Shown: piece after piece, positions 1-5,883 of the stretch
How the letters are laid out: each line of letters starts with the position of its first letter
Numbering within the stretch: the first letter of the stretch is position 1
Assembly: GCA_027083995.1 (NCBI GenBank)
Contig: JALWME010000189.1
Location: forward strand, 1-11,939
Origin: Sulfurovum sp.
GTDB taxonomy: Bacteria > Campylobacterota > Campylobacteria > Campylobacterales > Sulfurovaceae
Direction of reading: 5' to 3'
Length of the DNA: 11,939 bases
Position numbers and translations under genes: made by a program
Notes under the pieces: generated by a model
The model's input: the letters and a program-made list of their open reading frames with translations, nothing else
What the model was told of the DNA's origin: nothing
Database searches by the model: none

Positions 1-1
1 T

Positions 2-133
2 ACCTATACATTTAATGGTTTGCGATCAAAAAAAGGACTCATGAAGATTGATAAAAGCAACAATAAAATTTATATCTCAGAAGATATGCTTCATGTACAC
101 TTTAAATCGTATGAAATTGAAGACAAGCATTAG
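2..133 (+). CDS. C-terminal fragment of an unidentified protein
   Basis: An open reading frame enters from the left window edge in frame 2 and ends at a TAG at 131-133, giving 43 visible residues. The tail is polar and rich in lysine, and it ends in Glu-Asp-Lys-His. I see no membrane segment or recognisable motif in this part, and I do not recognise the family. It lies on the same strand as the next gene but is separated from it by 68 bases holding a candidate promoter, so the two are probably transcribed separately. That it is coding is inferred only from the open frame and the compact layout; the fragment is too short for certainty. Confidence 0.45.
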   Translation, partial: TYTFNGLRSKKGLMKIDKSNNKIYISEDMLHVHFKSYEIEDKH

Positions 134-153
134 CAATAAGCAATACCTAAGTA

Positions 154-159
154 TATAAT
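154..159 (+). promoter_or_regulatory. Candidate -10 element for the 98-residue ORF
   Basis: A perfect TATAAT lies in a very AT-rich stretch 43 bases before the ATG at 202. No good -35 hexamer is visible, which is usual for Campylobacterota sigma-70 promoters. A 7-base direct repeat (AGCAATA at 132-138 and 139-145) sits just upstream. A perfect Shine-Dalgarno core (TAAGGAG, 188-194) follows and fixes the start at 202. Confidence 0.45.
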
Positions 160-201
160 TAATATATTTTAATATTAACAAAGTCTATAAGGAGTTGAAA
201 T

Positions 202-498
202 ATGTCATTGGCACTTAATATTGGTTCTAGCAGTAACACTGTAGAGTATAGATGTTATACATTTGATAATGAACAGTATTATAAAATTATAGGCATGAAA
301 GACAGCTATTTTATCAACATAGTAGACTATGCAAAAATTACACTCAATCAGATATCTCTGGAGATATATGAATACAGTAACAGTGGATTAAAAAAGATTA
401 AAAGCTACATTAAATCTATGGAAAATTCAGATATATTGTTTGTAGCAGGTCCCAAAATATCGACACACTTTAAAATGTATGATTTAGAAAAAAATTAA
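202..498 (+). CDS. Small protein with acetate-kinase-like N-terminal loop
   Basis: This is a 98-residue cytoplasmic-looking protein with no signal peptide or membrane helix. The ATG is supported by TAAGGAG seven bases upstream. Residues 3-11 read L-A-L-N-I-G-S-S-S, which closely resembles the N-terminal N-x-G-S-S-S phosphate-binding signature of acetate/butyrate kinases, where it also starts within the first ten residues and is followed by a beta strand (here V-E-Y-R-C-Y, 14-19). A later D-I-L-F-V-A-G stretch (77-83) could correspond to the strand carrying the kinase H-G-G motif, but the histidine is missing. Acetate kinases are about 400 residues, so at most this is a domain-I relic or a short homologue. 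It could equally be an unrelated family with a chance match. The GIY-YIG gene follows after 13 bases. Function is unknown; the reading frame is well supported. Confidence 0.72.
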   Translation: MSLALNIGSSSNTVEYRCYTFDNEQYYKIIGMKDSYFINIVDYAKITLNQISLEIYEYSNSGLKKIKSYIKSMENSDILFVAGPKISTHFKMYDLEKN

Positions 499-511
499 AT
501 AATCTCTCCCT

Positions 512-757
512 ATGTACTACATATACATTCTTCAGTGTGCGGACAATACTTTCTATACAGGTATCACAACCGAGTTGGAACGTCGTATTGAAGAGCATAA
601 CAGTTCTTCTAAAGGTGCAAAATATACACGTGTAAGGCGTCCTGTGAAGTTAGTCTATAATGAAAAATACTCAGATAGAAGTACAGCCTCTAAACGTGAA
701 TATGAGATAAAAAAGAAGATGACCAGAGCAGAAAAATTACAATTGATTGCTGGTTAG
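512..757 (+). CDS. GIY-YIG nuclease superfamily protein (UPF0213/YhbQ type)
   Basis: This 81-residue protein is essentially a bare GIY-YIG domain. The two strand motifs are Y-I-Y-I-L (3-7) and Y-T-G-I-T (15-19). They are followed by the conserved arginine pair R24-R25, H29-N30, the basic Y-T-R-x-R-R-P segment (38-44), and the R-E pair at 62-63 in which E63 is the expected metal-binding catalytic glutamate. The length matches small stand-alone bacterial members such as YhbQ, which act on structured or damaged DNA or have no assigned role. The start is chosen because the family begins within two or three residues of the Y-x-Y-I-L strand, although no Shine-Dalgarno sequence precedes it (the bases are CTCTCCCT). 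It lies 13 bases after the preceding gene, so translation may depend on that gene. Its stop codon overlaps the stop of the convergent gene by three bases. Confidence 0.9.
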   Translation: MYYIYILQCADNTFYTGITTELERRIEEHNSSSKGAKYTRVRRPVKLVYNEKYSDRSTASKREYEIKKKMTRAEKLQLIAG

Positions 758-966
758 AATTCAAAACCTCCACCCTTACCTTTGCTCATAGAGTCATATA
801 CCGCTTTGATATAGGCATCTCTAATTTCACACTCTAAAAGATTATCGCATACTATACAAGAGGTCAAATGTTTCTCTTTTTGACATTTTTCCAGATCTCT
901 TTTTTTCTTTGCGAGTAAAAGTTGCCACTCATCCAGGACTTGTTCTGATGAATCATGTTCTGACAT
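754..966 (-). CDS. Small four-cysteine protein coupled to fbp
   Basis: This is a 70-residue soluble protein. The first half (residues 5-33) is strongly charged and probably helical. The second half carries four cysteines, C28, C37, C40 and C46, spaced C-x8-C-x2-C-x5-C, which suggests a small metal site (zinc or iron). The extreme C-terminus is a glycine run followed by Phe-Glu-Phe. Its ATG shares a base with the fbp stop codon (TAATG), and no independent Shine-Dalgarno sequence is visible, so translational coupling to fbp is likely. As I recall, a small uncharacterised ORF sits in the same place after fbp in Campylobacter (Cj0839c). I do not recognise a named family. Metal binding is inferred from cysteine spacing only. 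Confidence 0.82.
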   Translation of the reverse strand: MSEHDSSEQVLDEWQLLLAKKKRDLEKCQKEKHLTSCIVCDNLLECEIRDAYIKAVYDSMSKGKGGGFEF

Positions 967-1814
967 TATTTGGTACCATACGCTACTTTAAGTGCTTCTA
1001 TTTCATAGTTAGAACCAAAAAAACATGGGCTTGTATCATGTGGATGGCTAGGTGTCAATTCCATAAGTCTAACTCCTTTATCATCGATAGCTTGACCACC
1101 TGCTTGTTCATACATGAAAGCAAAAGGAATGACTTCAAAAAGTTGTCTGAGTTTTCCTTCTGGTTTGTCTGTAGTGCCTGGATAAGAGAAGAGTCCTCCA
1201 CCTTTGAGCATAATTTGATGCAAGTCTGGCACCATACCCCCTGAGTAACGTAGACGGTACCCTTCTGAAAAGAGCTTATTTATAAATGATTTGTGGTGAC
1301 TGGCCCAGTATTGTTGTGTGCCACCTGGTGCATTAAGTTTACCTTTTTTATCCATGTTTATCTCTCCGATTTTTCTAAACTCTTCAGCAAAGGCACGAAA
1401 GAGCATAGGTCTCTTACCATGTTCTGCAATAACCAACTCTATACGAGGTCCGTAGACAACATAAACAGAAGCCACAAGATTTGAGCCTTGTAACTCTCCT
1501 TTGTATATACCAAAGATAGACCCCACTGAGAGATTGACATCTACTAGGCTAGATCCATCAAGAGGATCATAGCAGATAGTATACTTTCCATTATCATGGA
1601 GTTCAAGTACCCCATCTTTCTCTTCACTTACCAAATTTTTTACTACATCGACTGAAACAAAAGCTTTTTCTATAATGATATCTGATAAGACATCGAGCTT
1701 AAGTTGGTCTTCACCTGAAGAATTTTCACTACTCGCATAACCTAGGTCTGCCTCTTTTATAACCTTGTCTATGTCAAAAGCTATAGTTTTAATGGTGTCA
1801 AATATTGTTTGCAT
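966..1814 (-). CDS. fbp: Fructose-1,6-bisphosphatase, class I
   Basis: It hydrolyses fructose 1,6-bisphosphate to fructose 6-phosphate (EC 3.1.3.11), the committed gluconeogenic step, in the cytoplasm. The 282-residue product carries the class I metal and substrate motifs in order: G-E-D-Q (34-37), S-E-E (63-65), D-P-L-D-G-S-S (83-89), the sugar-phosphate site [12 protein letters not shown] (189-200), K-L-R-x-L-F-E (221-227) and E-Q-A-G-G (236-240). It is about 50 residues shorter than the E. coli enzyme and starts almost directly at the first core helix, so the N-terminal arm that contributes to AMP inhibition is reduced. The start is supported by an AAAGGA-type ribosome site about ten bases upstream. 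It follows mobB by 14 bases and overlaps the next gene by one base, as the middle member of a three-gene minus-strand operon. Confidence 0.96.
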   Translation of the reverse strand: MQTIFDTIKTIAFDIDKVIKEADLGYASSENSSGEDQLKLDVLSDIIIEKAFVSVDVVKNLVSEEKDGVLELHDNGKYTICYDPLDGSSLVDVNLSVGSIFGIYKGELQGSNLVASVYVVYGPRIELVIAEHGKRPMLFRAFAEEFRKIGEINMDKKGKLNAPGGTQQYWASHHKSFINKLFSEGYRLRYSGGMVPDLHQIMLKGGGLFSYPGTTDKPEGKLRQLFEVIPFAFMYEQAGGQAIDDKGVRLMELTPSHPHDTSPCFFGSNYEIEALKVAYGTK

Positions 1815-1828
1815 TTTATTTTTCCTTT

Positions 1829-2326
1829 TTATAGGTTTTTAGCATGGTTATCTATCCACTCTATGATTTGTTCAGTGTTATCCAAATCAAGCAGAGTGAT
1901 GTTTGAAGGAATGTTATATAAAGATACGTCTATACTCTTATCTGTAGCAATTGCTTCAGAACATGCAAAATAATTCTCATCTATAGTATTTCTAAAGACA
2001 GCTATACGAGGCAAAGGGAGTGTTTTTAGTCCTTCAACTAGTAAAATGTCAAAATCATCTATCATCGCTACAATTTCATTTAATGTTTTTTCACGTTGTG
2101 AAAAGTAAGTTGTACGTGTAGGGGATGTGACAACTACTTCAGCACCCGTTTGTGTAAACTTATGACTATCTTTGCCTTCTACATCAAACTCTGCCTTGTC
2201 TTTTGGGTCATTCTTTATAATCGCAACTTTACGTGACTGTATCAAGCTACGCGAGATTTTTTCCACAAGGGTAGTCTTTCCGCTGTTTGATGGTCCTGTA
2301 AATGCTACGGCAACTCTTTTAGACAC
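1829..2326 (-). CDS. mobB: MobB-type GTPase of molybdopterin guanine dinucleotide synthesis
   Basis: This is a 165-residue P-loop protein. Walker A is G-P-S-N-S-G-K-T-T at 11-19. A D-V-E-G-K-D-S-H segment (48-55) corresponds to the MobB loop that usually reads D-x-x-G-K-D-S, and L-V-E-G-L-K at 96-101 is the family's Walker B-like strand. MobB binds GTP and assists MobA in making the molybdenum/tungsten bis-MGD cofactor used by formate dehydrogenases and nitrate reductases, which are common in Campylobacterota. The start is a GTG: the ATG two bases upstream is out of frame, and an AAAGGG ribosome site (2333-2338, complement) lies six bases before the GTG. It heads the mobB-fbp-small ORF operon, with a TATAAT on the minus strand about 30 bases upstream. 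The pairing with fbp seems to reflect conserved order rather than shared chemistry. Confidence 0.93.
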   Translation of the reverse strand: MSKRVAVAFTGPSNSGKTTLVEKISRSLIQSRKVAIIKNDPKDKAEFDVEGKDSHKFTQTGAEVVVTSPTRTTYFSQREKTLNEIVAMIDDFDILLVEGLKTLPLPRIAVFRNTIDENYFACSEAIATDKSIDVSLYNIPSNITLLDLDNTEQIIEWIDNHAKNL

Positions 2327-2354
2327 ATATAACCCTTTGGATATGAATTGAGAA

Positions 2355-2360
2355 ATTATA
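2355..2360 (-). promoter_or_regulatory. Candidate -10 element of the mobB-fbp operon
   Basis: On the complement strand this hexamer is a perfect TATAAT, placing a transcript start near 2348, about 20 bases before the mobB GTG. It lies in the 88-base divergent gap between mobB and the lipoprotein gene. No convincing -35 element is visible. In the opposite direction the best match is a weak extended -10 (TGT then TAAACT, 2382-2390). Confidence 0.5.
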
Positions 2361-2414
2361 CTTAAATGTTTATTGAATGTATGTTAAACTTTTGTGAAAT
2401 ATCTAGGAGAGTGT

Positions 2415-2933
2415 ATGTTACGGATGCTAATGGCAATTATGGTAATGACCCTTCTTTGGGGTTGCACCTCAAAAGAAGAAAAAGCACTTATTAAGGTATA
2501 TGAAAAAAACAAAACTTATCACAGATTGTTGCAAAAAACAGAAAAAATACAGCTTTATGAAGACAAAGTAAGTAAATTACTTTTAACTGCAACATATCTA
2601 ACCACTCCTCCTGGAGAAAAACTGCATAAAAAAGATGAAGTCTTTCTTGTAGGGTTTTATGTTGAAGATGAGGAGCTGGGAGGACTAGATGGAGACAACT
2701 TTTTTTTAACACTTGATGGTAAAAAAGCAAAAAGTATCAAACGTTTAGATAAAAAAAGCAAGTATCTAAAAAATATCTCATTTAATGCGGAGTGGAATCA
2801 GTATTATTTACTACATTTTCCCTATACAAGTAAAAAAAGCTTTCATTTAATACTCCAAAGTAAGCCTTACGGTAAAGGTATTTTATACTTTTCTAAAGTG
2901 GCAAAGTATGTTTTGAGTAAAAAAGGCTTTTAA
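2415..2933 (+). CDS. Small predicted lipoprotein of unknown function
   Basis: A GTG at 2394 is also in frame, but the ATG at 2415 is preferred: it has AGGAG (2405-2409) five bases upstream and yields a clean lipoprotein signal. That gives 172 residues. Residues 1-16 are a short hydrophobic signal with one arginine, ending L-L-W-G before C17, the predicted lipidated cysteine; tryptophan at -2 is unusual for a lipobox, so signal peptidase II processing is probable rather than certain. The mature part is lysine-rich, likely beta-rich, and contains D-E-V-F-L-V-G-F-Y (74-82) and a G-G-L-D-G-D turn (89-94). I do not recognise a domain. It sits head-to-head with mobB and tail-to-tail with slt, with only 11 bases between the stops. 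A gene in this slot and orientation also occurs, as I recall, in C. jejuni (Cj0842). Confidence 0.82.
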   Translation: MLRMLMAIMVMTLLWGCTSKEEKALIKVYEKNKTYHRLLQKTEKIQLYEDKVSKLLLTATYLTTPPGEKLHKKDEVFLVGFYVEDEELGGLDGDNFFLTLDGKKAKSIKRLDKKSKYLKNISFNAEWNQYYLLHFPYTSKKSFHLILQSKPYGKGILYFSKVAKYVLSKKGF

Positions 2934-2944
2934 AGACTAACCTG

Positions 2945-4222
2945 TTATTTTCTAAATCTATCTGTCTTAGACGGTGTAGCCAACGTCTTCATCAGTGAAG
3001 AGATACGTGTATTGACACCAAGTTTATTGAGGTATATGACATAGTTAGATAAAACTTTTTTCCCATACTCTCTGGCTTCATTATTCTTCATCATCTCCAT
3101 ACTCATGTAAGGCTCATAAGGTCCGTTTCTAAAGTTTTTACGGTTACGCAGATGTTTCCTTGTAAAGCCTATACCAGCATTATATGCATAAGCTACAAAG
3201 AGAGGATGGTAGAGGTATTTATTGAGATAATCAAGATGATAATCAGCAAACTCTATGGCACGGTAGGGATTGAACATCTCATCCAAGTCCATTTTATAGC
3301 CTTTTTCTTTGGCTATATGTTTGACAAGAAATGGCATAAACTGCATCATGCCCAAGGCAAATGAGCGTGACACAGAAGCGGGTACAAAACGACTCTCTTG
3401 ACGTGCGATTGCATAAATGAGAGCTTGACGTTCTTTGGACATTTTTTTCATTGCATCTCGGTAGGGCATAGGAAAGTATACTTTTCTATGCTCACTTGCT
3501 TTTGCTTTTAGGTAGGTATAGATACCTATACTCTCTTGTGCAGCATAGTCATCTGCCAAGTCATCTATATGTGAACTGGAAGAGCGTTTCATTTTTGCTT
3601 TTATTTTTGCCCATGCGATAGGGTTTTTGACATCAAATCCAAAATTACGTCTTTTTCTAAATCTTTGGGTAATAGTTTTAGGGTAACGACCTTTAATGGT
3701 ATCTGCAGCAAGCAATGTATAGATATTGGGACTATGGCTAGACTGCAGGTGTTTTAAATAGATGTCGTTTTTGGTACTCATATAAAGCCAAAATAGTGCC
3801 TTGTCGATCTCGTATCGCTTCTTATAGTGTTTGCGTGCAGCATCAAAGTAACTTGAAGCCACCTTTGGCTTATTTTGACGAAGTAATGCCAGACCTTTTC
3901 TAAAGAATTTGTTTGCTTTGGATCTATTTTTCCAAATATGATCTGGAGTAATATCTCTGGAAGAAGTAATTTTAGGAGCATTAAAACCAGTTTTATTTTT
4001 AAAGGCTGTACGTAGTTTTTTGTTTAGATGGTTTACCTCTTGTATAATGTTTCTTGCTTCCATTACTGTTGTATTGGGCTGAGAGAGTAAACGCCATATA
4101 TAATAGTCTTTTTCTACAGACTTTGGCATTTTATGTACTTCGTAAAAGCTAAGTCTTTTAGCTTCAAGACTACTCATCGCCAATTGTAGACAAAATGCTA
4201 CAAAAAGATATTTTATTTTCAT
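2945..4222 (-). CDS. slt: Lytic murein transglycosylase (Slt family)
   Basis: It cleaves the MurNAc-GlcNAc bond of peptidoglycan non-hydrolytically, forming 1,6-anhydromuramic ends in the periplasm. Numbering from an in-frame GTG at 4225 (M1), the C-terminal SLT (lysozyme-like) domain shows the catalytic glutamate in R-Q-E-S-R-F (E277), G-M-M-Q-F-M-P (292-298) and A-Y-A-Y-N-A-G (345-351), all diagnostic of family 1. Residues 1-22 form a signal peptide ending near L-E-A-K, and residues about 90-240 are helical and basic, a shortened version of the Slt70 superhelical ring; the total of about 425 residues compares with about 620 in E. coli Slt70. The ATG at 4222 is chosen over the GTG directly before it; both lie at the yggT stop (TAG-TG-ATG), indicating coupled translation. 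It is the last gene of the gltX-like/yggT/slt operon. Confidence 0.94.
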   Translation of the reverse strand: MKIKYLFVAFCLQLAMSSLEAKRLSFYEVHKMPKSVEKDYYIWRLLSQPNTTVMEARNIIQEVNHLNKKLRTAFKNKTGFNAPKITSSRDITPDHIWKNRSKANKFFRKGLALLRQNKPKVASSYFDAARKHYKKRYEIDKALFWLYMSTKNDIYLKHLQSSHSPNIYTLLAADTIKGRYPKTITQRFRKRRNFGFDVKNPIAWAKIKAKMKRSSSSHIDDLADDYAAQESIGIYTYLKAKASEHRKVYFPMPYRDAMKKMSKERQALIYAIARQESRFVPASVSRSFALGMMQFMPFLVKHIAKEKGYKMDLDEMFNPYRAIEFADYHLDYLNKYLYHPLFVAYAYNAGIGFTRKHLRNRKNFRNGPYEPYMSMEMMKNNEAREYGKKVLSNYVIYLNKLGVNTRISSLMKTLATPSKTDRFRK

Positions 4223-4224
4223 CA

Positions 4225-4500
4225 CTATCCCAGTATGGCACGCATCATGAAGTTGTCAACAAGTTGTAGACCCAATATAACAACAAGTGGTGATAAATCT
4301 ATACCTGAAAATACTACAAAAGGCATTTTGGATCTGATGAAAGACATTACAGGTTCAGTAAGTTTGTTGAGCATCTGTACCACAGGATTATAGGGATCTG
4401 GACGTACAAAGCTAAGCAGTGCAGCAATAATGACTATCCAGATATAGATGTTGATGACTGAGTGTATGGTTTGTACTAACGCGTAAATAAGGGCATTCAT
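4225..4500 (-). CDS. YggT family inner-membrane protein
   Basis: This 91-residue integral membrane protein has two hydrophobic helices, roughly residues 8-32 and 66-86. Between them is the family signature: S-F-V-R-P-D-P-Y-N-P-V-V (30-41), then a proline-containing amphipathic segment, then G-I-D-L-S-P-L-V (66-73). YggT proteins are widespread and linked to membrane protein insertion, osmotic tolerance and, in Gram-positives and chloroplasts (YlmG), division and membrane organisation; the exact role is unsettled. The ATG overlaps the stop of the upstream GluRS-like gene (ATGA), and a GGAG ribosome site (4509-4512, complement) lies eight bases upstream inside that gene. Membership in one operon with a lytic transglycosylase fits an envelope function. 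Confidence 0.92.
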   Translation of the reverse strand: MNALIYALVQTIHSVINIYIWIVIIAALLSFVRPDPYNPVVQMLNKLTEPVMSFIRSKMPFVVFSGIDLSPLVVILGLQLVDNFMMRAILG

Positions 4501-5732
4501 GAGGCTATCTCCAATAGGTATGATTTGATAAGTGGGTAAACATCGCTTAGCTCCGGGCCGTGCGTTGCACCTGTAAGCAAGAGTCTTAAAGGCTTCATGA
4601 GCTTTTCGTTTTGAAGTCCAGACTCCTGCATAATATAAGCGGTGAATTCGTTAAACTCTGAGAACATAGGGGCATCTTGTATAATCTGCTCCAATATACG
4701 CATCTGTTCCTTATATGTTCCGAGAAATGTTTTAGGAGCAAAAACCATTCGTATTTTTTCTGCTAACTCATTGATGGTAGACGCATCTTCCAAATAGAGT
4801 TTGGCAAGTTTTCCTATATCTGCATCGGCAAAACCAAAAAGTGTCGAGAGTATTTTGTTATCCATAGCTCTTAAGTGTTCACGGTTAATTAAACGCAGTC
4901 TATCTATGTTAAATGTAGTCGGGGATTTGGAAATGTTTTCTAAATCAAACCACTCTATGGCTTCAGGAAGGGTAAACAGCTGTTCAGGTGTATCAGGGTT
5001 AGTAAGCAAAAGTAAGTAGTTTATGATAGCATCAGGCACAAAACCCTCTGCAAAAAGCTTGATAAGCGTAGGAGCCTTTTGAATGGTTGCAAGATGAGCA
5101 TGTATTGTCTCTTCTTGGTAGCCCAGTGCTGTTTTGATGTGTATGACTCTTGCACTCTTTGTTATCTGTGACTCATCTTCTATGACAGTAGTTATACCTG
5201 ATATCATGTCATCACACGCAGAAGCAAAGGTACCACTAGGTGTACCATCTGTATGCAGTATAACAAAAGAGTCTACTTCCTTTGGTGTCATACTTATATC
5301 ACCTTGAATAAGGTCATCTATTACTACAGGCTGCTTAGGTTTTTTAATGCGGATAACAAAGGGTGTACCCGAGTCTTTAAGTTTGGCATGGGCAGACTTG
5401 TCTACATTTTCACAGCATCCAGAGTAGTGACCTTCTGTATTGGCACAGGTACAGACAAAGGCTTTGTCTTGCTGGAGTAGCTTGAGAGCAAGTGTATGGT
5501 GCATATGAAAGTGTTCACTCTGATGAAATACAGCGTCATGTTTAAGTGCAAACTTCTCTAAAATTTGTAAAATTTCAGTATCTTTACCCTCTATATTTTT
5601 TGCGTTGTCTGTATCGTTTATGCGTACAGTAAAACCTATACTGTTTTGCTGTGCAACAAGGTAGCTTAGTATGGCAATACGTAGGGTACCTATGTGCATA
5701 TCTTCCGTAGGAGATGTGGCAAATCTTAGCAT
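4497..5732 (-). CDS. gltX: Degenerate glutamyl-tRNA synthetase paralogue (GluRS2 type)
   Basis: This 411-residue protein is collinear with the non-canonical GluRS2 of Campylobacterota, which charges tRNA(Gln) with glutamate. It keeps R-F-A-T-S-P-T at 3-9, an H-I-G-T version of HIGH (13-16), a compact Cys cluster (C94-x-C96, Y-S-G-C-C at 103-107) resembling the GluRS zinc motif, and the C-terminal helical domain ending K-P-L-R-L-L-L-T-G...H-G-P-E-L (380-395). Catalytic signatures are altered: R-I-E-D-T-D is R-I-N-D-T-D (37-42), the P-T-Y-N-F segment is P-S-G-T-F (165-169), R-G-E-D-H is E-D-E-S-Q (185-189), and the KMSKS loop is absent, with H-L-A-T-I-Q-K-A-P (213-221) running directly into the next helix. 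The frame is intact, a GGAG ribosome site lies nine bases before the ATG, and yggT overlaps its stop. A catalytically inactive but expressed protein is my inference. Confidence 0.85.
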   Translation of the reverse strand: MLRFATSPTEDMHIGTLRIAILSYLVAQQNSIGFTVRINDTDNAKNIEGKDTEILQILEKFALKHDAVFHQSEHFHMHHTLALKLLQQDKAFVCTCANTEGHYSGCCENVDKSAHAKLKDSGTPFVIRIKKPKQPVVIDDLIQGDISMTPKEVDSFVILHTDGTPSGTFASACDDMISGITTVIEDESQITKSARVIHIKTALGYQEETIHAHLATIQKAPTLIKLFAEGFVPDAIINYLLLLTNPDTPEQLFTLPEAIEWFDLENISKSPTTFNIDRLRLINREHLRAMDNKILSTLFGFADADIGKLAKLYLEDASTINELAEKIRMVFAPKTFLGTYKEQMRILEQIIQDAPMFSEFNEFTAYIMQESGLQNEKLMKPLRLLLTGATHGPELSDVYPLIKSYLLEIAS

Positions 5733-5771
5733 ATTATGAAGCTCCGAAAGTTTTGGGTTTATTTGAATGCT

Positions 5772-5777
5772 ATTATA
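5772..5777 (-). promoter_or_regulatory. Candidate -10 element of the gltX-like/yggT/slt operon
   Basis: The complement reads TATAAT, about 40 bases upstream of the GluRS-like ATG at 5732. It lies in the 151-base divergent region shared with glnS, with no strong -35 visible. It suggests that the degenerate gene still has its own promoter and is transcribed with yggT and slt. Confidence 0.5.
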
Positions 5778-5846
5778 GTGGTTTTTCTTTAATAGATATT
5801 TTAAAGGTGATTAAAGTCATTCTCTAAGTGATAAGCACTAATTAGA

Positions 5847-5852
5847 TAAAAT
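5847..5852 (+). promoter_or_regulatory. Candidate -10 element of glnS
   Basis: TAAAAT, five of six matches to the consensus, lies about 32 bases before the chosen glnS ATG at 5884. A short inverted repeat (AGTG at 5827-5830, CACT at 5836-5839) sits just upstream. If transcription begins near 5859, the in-frame ATG at 5851 would be outside the transcript, supporting the start at 5884. Confidence 0.35.
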
Positions 5853-5883
5853 GACATCAATTATACAAAAAGGGCTACCAGCG

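Noticed and set aside
132..145. Tandem AGCAATA repeat
   Set aside because: Two copies of a 7-mer in AT-rich intergenic DNA; too short to claim a regulatory function.
909..1244. Plus-strand open frame antisense to fbp
   Set aside because: It is a shadow of the well-supported fbp gene, with no ribosome site or recognisable motif.
4497..5732. Loss of the GluRS KMSKS loop explained by a frameshift or sequencing error
   Set aside because: The frame is continuous on both sides, the flanking residues align without a gap in register, and neither of the other two minus-strand frames near 5060-5100 encodes a KMSKS-like sequence.
4497..5732. Glutamyl-Q tRNA(Asp) synthetase (GluQ-RS)
   Set aside because: GluQ-RS is about 300 residues and lacks the C-terminal anticodon-binding part; this protein is 411 residues with a GluRS2-like C-terminal domain.
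5827..5839. Short inverted repeat AGTG/CACT upstream of glnS as an operator
   Set aside because: Only four base pairs per arm; expected by chance in AT-rich intergenic DNA.
5851..5883. Upstream ATG of glnS at 5851
   Set aside because: It overlaps the candidate -10 element, has no ribosome site, and adds residues before the usual GlnRS N-terminus.
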